From NCBI GenBank assembly GCA_031395485.1, contig JANNUS010000005.1, positions 1-64,000 of the forward strand: a DNA stretch of 64,000 nucleotides. Reading direction: 5' to 3'. This document shows, in pieces, positions 37,901 to 45,395 of this stretch. Positions within the stretch are counted from its first letter, which is position 1, and every line of letters starts with the position of its first letter. The position numbers were made by a program, and so were the translations under genes. The stretch comes from UBA2336 sp031395485 (GTDB lineage Bacteria; Bacteroidota; Bacteroidia; Cytophagales; Cyclobacteriaceae). The notes below the pieces were generated by a model, which saw only the letters and a program-made list of their open reading frames with translations, was not told the origin of the DNA and searched no databases.

Positions 37901-38093
37901 TCCTTCAAAAAATTTAATTGGCCTACAAATAGATACCTATTACTTCAATATTCTTGTTATCTGGTTTGTATCCCTATTATTTTATATTACCTTATATTTC
38001 GAACTGTTACGAAAACTTATCAACTCGTTTAGTATAGTTAATTTACCCAGTAAGGTTTCATTTTCTAAAATGAGCCTAAAGAAAAAGAAGTAG
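34989..38093 (+). CDS. ABC-2 (ABCG-like) transporter with N-terminal TerB-like domain
   Basis: A 1034-residue fusion. Residues 1-140 are helical and acidic and resemble TerB-like domains (TKQDGGVSENERQFV). A beta-rich region (about 160-255) follows, then an ABCG-type ATPase with Walker A GASGAGKTT (281-289), signature ISGGQRKR (387-394), Walker B LFLDEPTSG (Asp411, Glu412) and switch His (VIHQPSS). A CxxC motif (QCETCG, near 495) lies in the linker. The C-terminal part holds about six membrane helices with a roughly 200-residue soluble loop (about 775-980) before the last. ATPase and permease in one chain suggest homodimeric export or lipid handling; the substrate is unknown. It follows the SiaC-like gene after 82 bases. 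Confidence 0.83.
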   Translation: MSEEILKALTQLFAIITKQDGGVSENERQFVINFFQTELDQDSLKEYIDLYDEFSGYGKADEEGKSKLTSVKDSVKTLGICKKINKTLTQKQKVVVLIKLLELVGSDKNFTHQRMEIINTVSTVFNIQKEENTLIERFIVSEDPKSLDFVDILLANKDEKTDTGKLYKHAHVHIEGNLIFMRVRSVDMFFTKYIGEELNMLNGFTMQRNRVYLFSHGSTIKTQAGDALYYSDLVRDYNEEIKTTKLSFNANIKEFKFPNGAVGLRDVVVSEGPGKLIGIMGASGAGKTTLLHVMAGLGKPSQGQVVINGFDINSQKDKIHGVVGYVSQDDLLIEELTVYENLYYNAKLCFADFSEEQLGKRVMEVLENLGLDQRKDLKVGNPLEKTISGGQRKRLNIALELIREPAILFLDEPTSGLSSRDSENVIDLLKELSLKGKLIFVVIHQPSSDIYKMFDKMIIMDTGGFPAYYGHPVEAVTYFKKSTHQVDSNRGQCETCGNVNPEQIFNIIEAKVVDEYGQPTNKRKITPVQWHDWYKERFKFTPVEDVKEEPPHSLNLPNKIKQTAIFITRDVLSKLSNKQYLLINLLEAPLLALILTFIIKYKSAPGGADYSFRFNDNLPAFFLMSIVVALFMGLTVSAEEIIRDRKILKRESFLNLSWNSYLLSKVIILFTLSGIQTLTFAIIGNLVLEIEWSLLIPFWFVLFTTSCMANVLGLNISSAFNSAVTVYVMIPLLLIPQMILSGLLFSFDKLNSIISTKGKVPLVADMMASRWAYEAMAVYQFKNNSFEKPFYSYEKVESQSDYNSSFLVDKLTEKRRHINENINSTNDSTLRVVLTNLELIRTSIKDDYFKKGLEKIELQSPWSLKIYTPEFNIILENYLTSYKQFYQGIYNKAVAAREKLIFDMENEKGSDYKVFEYKNKYYNESLADLVKNVSAKTRILEYKGELVQQINPVFVQPKPKGLLDYRAQFFAPSKNLIGLQIDTYYFNILVIWFVSLLFYITLYFELLRKLINSFSIVNLPSKVSFSKMSLKKKK

Positions 38094-38110
38094 CCGCATT
38101 CCGGTTATTC

Positions 38111-38141
38111 TTTGGACTGGATTGTCAAATTTTTAACTTTG
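38111..38141 (+). promoter_or_regulatory. Consensus Bacteroidota promoter
   Basis: TTTG at 38111-38114 and TAACTTTG at 38134-38141 are separated by 19 bases, a full match to the Bacteroidota promoter TTTG-N19-TAnnTTTG. It lies 20 bases before the lipoprotein ATG, so that gene and the next have their own promoter within the island. Confidence 0.75.
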
Positions 38142-38161
38142 TAAGTCATAATTTTACAGCT

Positions 38162-39064
38162 ATGAAAATAGTAAAAATGTTACTAATCACCGCCATTTTA
38201 ACAGCGTGTGGCTCAGGGGGGCAGAAAACAGATGAGCAGGCTCTTATAGAGACCTTTGATTCTACCAAAACGGTAGGTCCTACCATATCAGAGGCTGTTA
38301 TTGGTGACATCCTTCAACAAATCCCTAGCCCGTTAGAAATCTCTGTGCTCCTAAAAGAGTCTGGTAAAAAATATAATGTTAGCTATCTGAACTCTGCCGA
38401 TAATCTATCGAAATACAACAGCAACTATAAAAAAGCTTTAAACTTGGGAATTTATGGTACCGATTTAGGGTATACCAATATATATGAACAAAATCAGGAT
38501 GGCGTAAAATACATGACCACTATTAAAAGCTTGGCAGACGGGCTAAATATTGGGCAGTTTTTTGATATCGAAACAATCGGAAGATTGGCGACCAATAGCA
38601 AAAACCTGGATTCGCTATTGCTGATCACCACTCAAAATTTCAATAATATCAATCATTATTTACAGACTCAAAGTCGCTCAAACCTTAGCGTACTGCTTCT
38701 TACGGGTGGCTGGTTAGAGGCCATGCACATTACCTGTAATGTTGCTGGCACCGATCCAAACAATAAAGAGCTTCAAGAGAAGATTGGAGAACAAAAGGTT
38801 ATTCTTGAAAACATCATTCTATTACTTTCCTTCTACAAAGAAAGCGATCAAAATATGGCATCATTGTTGACAGACATGGAAGGCCTTAAAAAGGTATTCG
38901 ATAAGGTTAATATTGTATATACATACAAAGAATCAACTTTTGAAGTGAAGGACGGTGTAATGGTTATTAAGGATAATAGCACAACCACCATTGATATTAC
39001 AGCAGAGAATATTAGTGATATCCGAACAATTTCAAGTACGATCAGAAATAAAATTATTAGTTAA
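38162..39064 (+). CDS. Lipoprotein of unknown function
   Basis: A 300-residue lipoprotein: the signal MKIVKMLLITAILTAC ends in a clear lipobox with Cys16, followed by GSGGQ. The mature part is mostly helical (LSKYNSNYKKALNLGIYGTDLGY, LADGLNIGQFFD, NFNNINHYLQTQ) and contains no catalytic motif that I recognise. It probably sits in the outer or inner membrane facing the periplasm. A consensus promoter directly upstream gives it independent expression, although it follows the TerB-ABC transporter on the same strand and the short secreted-protein gene comes 11 bases later. A role with the transporter is possible but only by position. Confidence 0.75.
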   Translation: MKIVKMLLITAILTACGSGGQKTDEQALIETFDSTKTVGPTISEAVIGDILQQIPSPLEISVLLKESGKKYNVSYLNSADNLSKYNSNYKKALNLGIYGTDLGYTNIYEQNQDGVKYMTTIKSLADGLNIGQFFDIETIGRLATNSKNLDSLLLITTQNFNNINHYLQTQSRSNLSVLLLTGGWLEAMHITCNVAGTDPNNKELQEKIGEQKVILENIILLLSFYKESDQNMASLLTDMEGLKKVFDKVNIVYTYKESTFEVKDGVMVIKDNSTTTIDITAENISDIRTISSTIRNKIIS

Positions 39065-39075
39065 GATAAGGCTCT

Positions 39076-39501
39076 ATGAAAAAATTAATCTATTTTATTC
39101 TATCCGTTTTCATGCTCGGAACATCCGATGTGGCGGGTCAATGCAACGCTGAAAATTTGAGTACCCAGTGTATTCCAAAGCTTGCTGGAGGATTTAACTT
39201 TCTAAAAAGTTACAAGGTTGACGGTGCGGGTGGCTCAAAAGAAAAAGTCGAGTACTCTTATGTTTTTACTAAAGGCACTCAATACATGATCAATATATGC
39301 GCTCCTGCTCAGCCAACAGATGGCATCATTGTTAGTCTATACGATTCAAATAGAAATAAAGTGGCTTCCAGCAAATTCAATGGTCAATATTTAGCAGCCA
39401 TTGCATATCCGTGCAATGCAACAGGTATTTATTACATTCAGTATACATTTGATGGTTCTGCTTCGTATTGCGGTGGAAGCGCCCTAGGGTTTAAGCGATA
39501 A
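39076..39501 (+). CDS. Small secreted cysteine-containing protein
   Basis: A 141-residue exported protein with a signal peptide (cut near VAG, QC). The mature protein has five cysteines, spaced as if for disulfides, and a beta-sandwich-like pattern (YVFTKGTQYMINIC, IIVSLYDSNRNKV, GIYYIQYTFDG), similar to pre-peptidase C-terminal-like folds. I do not recognise a family. It follows the lipoprotein gene by 11 bases and shares its promoter, and is ended by a strong terminator at 39523-39553 that marks the end of the signalling island. Confidence 0.65.
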   Translation: MKKLIYFILSVFMLGTSDVAGQCNAENLSTQCIPKLAGGFNFLKSYKVDGAGGSKEKVEYSYVFTKGTQYMINICAPAQPTDGIIVSLYDSNRNKVASSKFNGQYLAAIAYPCNATGIYYIQYTFDGSASYCGGSALGFKR

Positions 39502-39522
39502 ACATCAACCAGTCATTTTAAC

Positions 39523-39553
39523 AGGCTTTCCTCAAAACAGGAAAGCCTTTTTA
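39523..39553 (+). terminator. Intrinsic terminator closing the signalling island
   Basis: AGGCTTTCCT and AGGAAAGCCT form a perfect 10-base stem with a six-base loop, followed by TTTTTATTT. Confidence 0.9.
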
Positions 39554-39566
39554 TTTACCTTTATAC

Positions 39567-40232
39567 ATGCAAGAGCTTCAAGTCACCTTTAATTTCAATG
39601 CCCGATATTTTAAAATTGGTGAACTTGCTAAGAATACCAAGTCAGTCTGGTTTGTATTGCACGGCTACGGGCATCTAGCGCAATATTTTCTTAAAAAATT
39701 TGAATCACTAACAAAACATGGAGTCTGCGTAATTGCCCCTGAAGGGCTTTCGAGATTTTACCTTGAAGATGTAAACACCCGAAATAAAACGGGCAACAAT
39801 CGCGTGGGGGCAACCTGGATGACCCGCGAAAATCGACTGGCTGATATCGATAATTACATTCATTTTCTAGACACAGTTTATAAATACGAATTAAAATCAT
39901 TCAGCGATTTACCGGTTACACTTTTGGGCTTTTCGCAAGGAGCAGCTACAGTATCCCGGTGGGCACTTTATGATTCTGTCGCTTTCAATAACCTTATTCT
40001 TTGGGCAGGGATTTTCCCAGATGACATGGATTTTGAAAAAGGAAGGGATCTATTAAAAAACAAAAAGGTATATCAGGTTTACGGAAGTAAGGATCCATTT
40101 CTTACCGAGCCCAGAATTGAAGAGATGAAAATGCTTTCAGCAAAAATTGGTGTAACCTCAGAACCCATTATTTTTGATGGTGGGCATGAACTTCATGAGC
40201 AAACGCTCGTACACTTGATTCAGAAGCTCTAG
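39567..40232 (+). CDS. Alpha/beta hydrolase, phospholipase/carboxylesterase-like
   Basis: A 221-residue cytosolic serine hydrolase. VLHGYG forms the oxyanion region, LLGFSQGAATVSRW holds the nucleophile Ser, YGSKDPF the Asp and DGGHELHE the His, in the order and spacing of the phospholipase/carboxylesterase (Abhydrolase_2) group. Substrate is unknown; the family usually hydrolyses short-chain or acyl-thioester substrates. The gene begins 14 bases after a terminator and has no obvious operon partner; its end overlaps the convergent SDR gene by four bases. Confidence 0.8.
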   Translation: MQELQVTFNFNARYFKIGELAKNTKSVWFVLHGYGHLAQYFLKKFESLTKHGVCVIAPEGLSRFYLEDVNTRNKTGNNRVGATWMTRENRLADIDNYIHFLDTVYKYELKSFSDLPVTLLGFSQGAATVSRWALYDSVAFNNLILWAGIFPDDMDFEKGRDLLKNKKVYQVYGSKDPFLTEPRIEEMKMLSAKIGVTSEPIIFDGGHELHEQTLVHLIQKL

Positions 40233-40987
40233 GTGTTTCGCTTAACGTGAATACTACTCGCCTGAGCAGTTGGAAATACAGTAATATCTGCCAGTACAAC
40301 ATGAGCGGGTCTGGTGATGGTAAATAAAATTATATCGGCAATATCATTGGCCGTTAATGGATCGAAACCCTTGTATACCGATGCCGCTTTTTCAGCATCA
40401 CCTTTAAAACGAACTAAAGAAAACTCAGTCTCGACCAACCCTGGATTAATAGAAGTAACTTTTATGTTGTGCGCATTCAAGTCAATGCGCATACCGCGTG
40501 TCAACGCATCTACTGCAAATTTACTCGCACAGTACACATTGCCGTTGGCATATACTTCTTTACCGGCAATTGACCCGATATTAACAATGTGTCCAGCTTT
40601 CTGGGTTACCATTCCCGGAATAATTTCATGGCACACATATAAAAGACCTTTTACATTAATATCAATCATGGCATCCCAATCATCAACGCTTCCGGTTTGG
40701 ATCGGATCTAAACCATGCGCATTTCCGGCACAGTTTATAAGCACATCAATATGATTCCATGCTGCAGGCAACGAGGTAAAAGCTCTTTTTACAGAATCCT
40801 TATCTCGCACATCAAATGATAATGTTAAAACTTCGGTATGCACCGATAAGCGTTTTTGGAGTGACGCTAATCTATCCAGTCTACGGCCGCAGAGAATAAG
40901 TTTAAAATTATTCTTCGATAGAAGATCTGCAGTAGCTTCTCCTATTCCGGAAGTTGCACCCGTTACAACAACAGTTTGTTTTTGCAT
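40229..40987 (-). CDS. Short-chain dehydrogenase/reductase
   Basis: A 252-residue NAD(P)-dependent classical SDR. The cofactor motif TGATSGIGEA is at about residues 9-18, followed by CGRRLDRL, which suggests NADPH preference. NCAGNAHG, Ser in NIGSIAG, and YCASK supply the Asn-Ser-Tyr-Lys catalytic set. It resembles the YdfG group of serine/3-hydroxy acid dehydrogenases (motif NPGLVETEFSLVRFKGD), but the substrate cannot be fixed. Its ATG shares one base with the stop of porT, so it is transcribed with porT and probably ubiE. Confidence 0.87.
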   Translation of the reverse strand: MQKQTVVVTGATSGIGEATADLLSKNNFKLILCGRRLDRLASLQKRLSVHTEVLTLSFDVRDKDSVKRAFTSLPAAWNHIDVLINCAGNAHGLDPIQTGSVDDWDAMIDINVKGLLYVCHEIIPGMVTQKAGHIVNIGSIAGKEVYANGNVYCASKFAVDALTRGMRIDLNAHNIKVTSINPGLVETEFSLVRFKGDAEKAASVYKGFDPLTANDIADIILFTITRPAHVVLADITVFPTAQASSIHVKRNT

Positions 40988-41718
40988 TATTGGAAGAGTA
41001 AGTACAACGTTATCGTATTGGTATTCACTCGCCTTAAGGGCTGACCAAATTTATTTTCAGTATTATCCAACACATCTATTACCCCTTTTGAAAATCGTAT
41101 TTCAGGCGAAAACTTGAAGAGCGGAAAATACAAGTCAAAACCAATTCCTGCCTCTAGATTAAGATTAAAGTTTTTCACTTCTAAACTCTTGGTGGAGTTT
41201 TGTATTTCCTTCTTTCCAGAAGCTTCAATGCCTGGCTTTACTCCCCCAATCATATACATACGAATATTTCCTCTACGCATGGATTTATACTTAAGAAGAA
41301 GCGGAAATTCTACCATTGTAGTCTCTACCAGTTCCTCTTCAAATATTCCATTGATATAATTATATCGCAGCTTATGTTCATAAAACGCTACCTCCGGGGT
41401 TAATCTCAAATCCAAAAATTCGCTTAAGCGGTAGTTTACAATAAAGCCGAGTGAAAAACCTGGACGCCAATACGGTATAACGGAGTGAACTGTATCTGTT
41501 GGAGACACGATACTATCGGAATACTCAATCTGATAGGCTGTTGTATGTAACCCGATTAAAAAACCATAGGTCAATCTGCGGTCATCATAATTTGGGTTAT
41601 TTCTGCGCGCCCACTTAAATGACTGAGCATGCATTGCATGAGCCATTAACAAGAATCCAAACAGGATTATTTTTGCCCGATGTAAATAGAACTTATTCCA
41701 AAAGTCTGCGGCTTGCAT
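40987..41718 (-). CDS. porT: T9SS outer-membrane protein PorT
   Basis: A 243-residue outer-membrane beta-barrel with a signal peptide (hydrophobic core about 14-27, cut after HAMHA). The segment RRLTYGFLIGLHTTAYQIEYSD and the C-terminal PLRRVNTNTITLYLLFQ fit the PorT/SprT family, required for type IX secretion and gliding. The neighbourhood supports this: porT is often found beside ubiE in Bacteroidota. The start at 41718 lies 52 bases inside the end of ubiE; the only later ATGs fall inside the signal peptide, so the overlap is probably real. Together with the PorP/SprF gene it confirms T9SS in this organism. Confidence 0.82.
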   Translation of the reverse strand: MQAADFWNKFYLHRAKIILFGFLLMAHAMHAQSFKWARRNNPNYDDRRLTYGFLIGLHTTAYQIEYSDSIVSPTDTVHSVIPYWRPGFSLGFIVNYRLSEFLDLRLTPEVAFYEHKLRYNYINGIFEEELVETTMVEFPLLLKYKSMRRGNIRMYMIGGVKPGIEASGKKEIQNSTKSLEVKNFNLNLEAGIGFDLYFPLFKFSPEIRFSKGVIDVLDNTENKFGQPLRRVNTNTITLYLLFQ

Positions 41719-42389
41719 GCAGTATTTTTAAATCCGGTATTCTTAAGAATTTCAATAAAATCTACCCCATCTGGAAAAGCCTCAACCGATTCTGGAAGAT
41801 ACGTATAAGCAGCTTTATCTTGTGAAACCAAACGGCCGATTTTAGGCAATATGGTTTTGAAATAAAAATTGTAAATCTGCTTAAATGGGAAACGCGCTGG
41901 TTTAGAAAACTCAAGAACTATCAACATTGCACCAGGTTTCAATACTCTATAAATTTCCATTAATCCTTTCTCAAGATTCTCAAAATTTCTCACCCCAAAT
42001 CCAACGGTCACAGCATCAAAATTATTGTCCTCGAACGGCAGATTCTCAGAATCTCCACTTCTCATCTCAATTATATTGCTCAGGCCTCTTGCTGTAACTT
42101 TCTTTCTACCAACTTTCAGCATTCCTTCCGAAATATCTATGCCTACAATTTTGTCAGGAAGTATATCTAACGCCTGAATAGCAAAATCACCTGTTCCGGT
42201 AGCAACATCAAGAATTATTCTTGGAGAATATGGCTTTAATAATCGGATGGCATTCCTTCGCCAACCTCTATCTATCCCCAGACTTAAAAAATGATTCAAA
42301 AAATCGTACCGTCCACTAATATTATCGAACATGCGCGCTACCTGCTCTTTCTTTGAAACTTTCTCTTCTTTATACGGAACTACGGTCAT
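41667..42389 (-). CDS. ubiE: Demethylmenaquinone methyltransferase
   Basis: A 240-residue SAM-dependent methyltransferase that makes menaquinone from demethylmenaquinone, the quinone used by pyrD and respiration in Bacteroidota. Motifs are FDNISGRYDFLNHFLSLGID, LDVATGTGDFA (SAM loop), GVRNFENLEKGL and EIYRVLKPGAMLIVLEFS. I choose the ATG at 42389, which gives the usual MTVVPYK start; a reading from 42422 adds 11 residues. It is the first gene of the ubiE-porT-SDR run on the minus strand. Confidence 0.95.
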   Translation of the reverse strand: MTVVPYKEEKVSKKEQVARMFDNISGRYDFLNHFLSLGIDRGWRRNAIRLLKPYSPRIILDVATGTGDFAIQALDILPDKIVGIDISEGMLKVGRKKVTARGLSNIIEMRSGDSENLPFEDNNFDAVTVGFGVRNFENLEKGLMEIYRVLKPGAMLIVLEFSKPARFPFKQIYNFYFKTILPKIGRLVSQDKAAYTYLPESVEAFPDGVDFIEILKNTGFKNTACKPQTFGISSIYIGQK

Positions 42390-42454
42390 TTTATGAATTG
42401 CTTTACAATTATCTGCTAGCAAGTTGCTAATTATTATCTAAAGATTTGATATTA

Positions 42455-42479
42455 AAAAGCCCCGACAAAGCCGGGGCCT
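42455..42479 (-). terminator. Intrinsic terminator of the OmpA-family gene
   Basis: On the minus strand, GGCCCCG and CGGGGC form a GC-rich stem around a seven-base loop, followed by TTTTTAAT. It lies 23 bases after the stop of the OmpA-family gene. Confidence 0.88.
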
Positions 42480-42501
42480 AAATACCCTATAATTCAAAAA
42501 A

Positions 42502-44568
42502 TTAGTTACCTGTTACTTTAAACTCAACTCTTCGATTTAATTCCCGGCCATCTGACTCATCATCATTGCTGGCCAATGGTTTTGACGTGCCATATCCAAC
42601 CGCTTTAATTCTGCGAGAATCAATACCTTTCTTAGTAAGGACATCTTTTACGGCTTCTGCCCTCTTGCGTGAAAGAAAGATGTTATAATTTTTGGCTCCC
42701 ACAACATCTGTGTGACCCGAAATTTCAACCTTCATTGCTGGATTTTGTTGCATCATCCGTTCTAGTTTATTCAACTCATTATAAGACTCCTGCTTGAATG
42801 TGGCTTTATCAAAATCAAAATAAACGTTTCTTAAAATTGAAATCATGCCAGGCTCCAATTTTCTCATTTCTATTGTACGATTAACCACTTTTTCCTGCTC
42901 TGATACTCCGTCAAGCTTAACCGTTTGGTTTACAAACATAAATCCTTCTGACTCTACAACAAGACGATAATCTTTTGAACTCTTTGCGGTGACACTAAAT
43001 TCGAACGTTCCGCTTTCTTTTGAAACTGACCCAACCACAACATTATCGCGCAAGCCTTGCAATTTTACTTTCGCGTCAAGGGGTTGCTTTCCTTCCGCAT
43101 TAACTACCTGAACAACAAAGCGTAATGGAAGCATAGGCTTCACCACAGGCTTTACTACGGCCGGCTCTTTTACAGGAGGCTTAACAGCTTCCTTAACGGG
43201 TTCTTTTACTGGCTCTACGATTACAGGCTCGGGTTCTTTTACGGGCTTCGGAGTCTTTGCAACTGGCGGGGCGTCTTCAACTAGGCTAAACATATAAATA
43301 TCATCGTAGCCTATGGCATCTTCTCGCACAGATGCATAGTAACCCTTCTTGCCATCCTTATTCAGTGAAATAAAAATATCATTGTCGGGGGTGTTAATAG
43401 GAAATCCAATATTCTCAGGGTCACTCCAGTCGGCCTTAAGCACTGACTTAAAAATATCATAACCGCCCATCCCTTTAAAGCCTTTGCTAGAAAAATACAA
43501 TGTCTTTCCATCGTGGTCAATGAATGGACCGTCTTCATCGGCATCTGAATTTATTTTCGCGCCCAGATTTTTTATTGACGCCCATTGCCCCTTACTGTCA
43601 ACAGTTGCCGAATAAATATCTAACCCTCCAAATCCGCCTGGCCTGTTACTCGAAAAGTAAAGGGTTTTTTCATCCTTTGAAATCGCTACCGAATTTTCTT
43701 CATAACTGGAATTAATTAATCCCGGAATAGGTACAGGCTCAGTCCACTCGTTTGACTTTCGCTCACTAATATAAATATCACCTCTGTTCTCATCTTTATA
43801 AATGAACAATGTATTTCCATCCGCTGTAAGAGCAAGCGTTGATTCATGAAAAGCAGAATTTACTTCTGCCAACGCTTTCGCTTGTGACCATGTTCCGTTC
43901 TCTTTTTGAGAAATAAATATTTCTTCGTAAGGTTTATTATCATCGGCAACGTCTTGATTTGAATTGCCATCTCTTCTGCGAGAAGTAAAAATCAATTCGG
44001 TTTCGTCCTCATTTATTACAGGAGCGTAGTCATCAGATTCTGAGTTGACCAGCGAACCTACATTAATAATCGAATAACTGTGAGGATTACTAACAAGTTC
44101 TTTACCTGTTTGGCACTCTGAAATTCTTCGATCTGTTTCGGCTAGCGATGTTCTTGTTCCTTGATAGTTGGGTCGTTTGTTAAATTTTTCAACGTAACGA
44201 TTATAAAAATCTAATGCTTTGTCAAACTCAAGACCAAACTGATAACTGTAGGCAATCCAATATTCTAAATCAAACCGATATTCGGGGTCAAGTTCATACA
44301 CACGAAGAAAATAACGAACGGCCAAATCTTTACCAATGGTTCGCAACCGAAAATGCCCCGCTTCAAAGTTTGCTTTAACATTACTCGGATCGGCCGTAGC
44401 CGCTAACTCATAGATATCACGGATATCATCCAACGCCATGGAAGCTGCTTTCATTTCTTCAGCAGTCGCTATATAATCCAATGCTGCTTGCTTGTCTTCT
44501 TGAGCATTACTGCTAAAAAAGACCCCTGCGACAGCTAAAAAAATCAGTACACAACGGATACTGTACAT
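42502..44568 (-). CDS. PorE-like TPR-PD40-OmpA envelope protein
   Basis: A 688-residue periplasmic or outer-membrane-linked protein. Signal peptide 1-22 (SSNA|QE), a TPR region (about 25-140), PD40 beta-propeller repeats (about 175-425; LIFTSRRRDGN, LYFSSNRPGGFGG, LYFSSKGFKGMGG), a Lys/Pro/Glu/Val linker with repeated KEP units (about 440-480), a carboxypeptidase-regulatory-like domain (about 485-560) and a C-terminal OmpA domain (DFDKATF, ISGHTDVVGAKNYN, NRRVEFKV) that binds peptidoglycan. This order equals that of the T9SS component PorE, although the N-terminus lacks a lipobox. Many paralogues exist in Bacteroidota, so PorE identity is only likely. Two genes from porT, it has its own terminator. 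Confidence 0.85.
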   Translation of the reverse strand: MYSIRCVLIFLAVAGVFFSSNAQEDKQAALDYIATAEEMKAASMALDDIRDIYELAATADPSNVKANFEAGHFRLRTIGKDLAVRYFLRVYELDPEYRFDLEYWIAYSYQFGLEFDKALDFYNRYVEKFNKRPNYQGTRTSLAETDRRISECQTGKELVSNPHSYSIINVGSLVNSESDDYAPVINEDETELIFTSRRRDGNSNQDVADDNKPYEEIFISQKENGTWSQAKALAEVNSAFHESTLALTADGNTLFIYKDENRGDIYISERKSNEWTEPVPIPGLINSSYEENSVAISKDEKTLYFSSNRPGGFGGLDIYSATVDSKGQWASIKNLGAKINSDADEDGPFIDHDGKTLYFSSKGFKGMGGYDIFKSVLKADWSDPENIGFPINTPDNDIFISLNKDGKKGYYASVREDAIGYDDIYMFSLVEDAPPVAKTPKPVKEPEPVIVEPVKEPVKEAVKPPVKEPAVVKPVVKPMLPLRFVVQVVNAEGKQPLDAKVKLQGLRDNVVVGSVSKESGTFEFSVTAKSSKDYRLVVESEGFMFVNQTVKLDGVSEQEKVVNRTIEMRKLEPGMISILRNVYFDFDKATFKQESYNELNKLERMMQQNPAMKVEISGHTDVVGAKNYNIFLSRKRAEAVKDVLTKKGIDSRRIKAVGYGTSKPLASNDDESDGRELNRRVEFKVTGN

Positions 44569-44655
44569 GTCAAAATGGGTTAAACAAAAATAAAGTTATG
44601 AATAAAACATAAAACAATGGATGCCAATATAGAAAAAACTGGCAATTAGAACGCG

Positions 44656-44663
44656 TATATTTG
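44656..44663 (+). promoter_or_regulatory. Bacteroidota -7 box upstream of engB
   Basis: TATATTTG matches TAnnTTTG; no TTTG is seen 19 bases upstream. It lies in the 168-base divergent region between the OmpA-family gene and engB, leaving a leader of about 70 bases. Confidence 0.4.
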
Positions 44664-44736
44664 ACACCATAAAGCACTTAAATCTTACATTCTTAGGTTT
44701 TTAGGGTGAAAGCTTTACTTTAACTTGGTCTTAATC

Positions 44737-45348
44737 ATGGAGATACGGCAGGCGGAATTTGTTTCAAGCATAACGGACGTTGGAAAATCCAGCGCAAAAA
44801 AATTGCCTGAATTTGCCTTTATAGGCCGCTCAAACGTTGGCAAATCCTCGCTTATCAATATGCTTACCAACCGAAAGGGCATGGCAAAGACCTCCAACAA
44901 GCCAGGAAAAACTCAAACGATCAATCATTTTATAATCAATCAATCCTGGTACCTCGTAGACCTTCCTGGGTATGGTTATGCCAACGTGAGCAAAGACCTA
45001 AGGCAAGGATTCGGAAAAATCATTGATAACTATCTATTGAAAAGTGAAAGTCTTCATTTTTTGTTTGTACTAATTGACATCCGGCTGGAACCCCAATCAA
45101 TTGATAAAAGTTTTTTGGAATGGGCAGGCACGAACGAAATACCCCTGGGCATTATTTTTACAAAGGCTGATAAGCTAGCTATTGGCCGATTAAATCTGTA
45201 CAAGGAAAAATACGAGCATGAGCTTTTAAAACGCTGGGATGAACTCCCTCCAATTTTTATAACTTCAGCTACTTCAAAAAAAGGAAAAGAGGATGTACTC
45301 GCCTTTATTGCAAAAAGTTTAAGTCTGCAGGCTCAGCGTAAAAAATGA
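44737..45348 (+). CDS. engB: Ribosome biogenesis GTP-binding protein YsxC/EngB
   Basis: A 203-residue GTPase for large-subunit ribosome assembly. The G motifs are complete: G1 GRSNVGKSS, G2 KPGKTQT, G3 DLPGYGYA, G4 TKAD and G5 TSATSKKG. The ATG at 44737 gives the usual MEIRQAEFV start; the frame can be read from a TTG at 44725 but that adds four non-conserved residues. The DUF5606 gene follows after 47 bases, with a small GTCCG/CGGAC palindrome between them. Confidence 0.95.
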   Translation: MEIRQAEFVSSITDVGKSSAKKLPEFAFIGRSNVGKSSLINMLTNRKGMAKTSNKPGKTQTINHFIINQSWYLVDLPGYGYANVSKDLRQGFGKIIDNYLLKSESLHFLFVLIDIRLEPQSIDKSFLEWAGTNEIPLGIIFTKADKLAIGRLNLYKEKYEHELLKRWDELPPIFITSATSKKGKEDVLAFIAKSLSLQAQRKK

Positions 45349-45395
45349 TTAGTTTTGCCAGTCCGATCGGGCGGACAGTTCAAAAATATTAGGCC

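Noticed and set aside
45361..45376. GTCCG/CGGAC palindrome between engB and the DUF5606 gene
   Set aside because: Five-base stem, no T-run, no known operator; chance or a small dispersed repeat.
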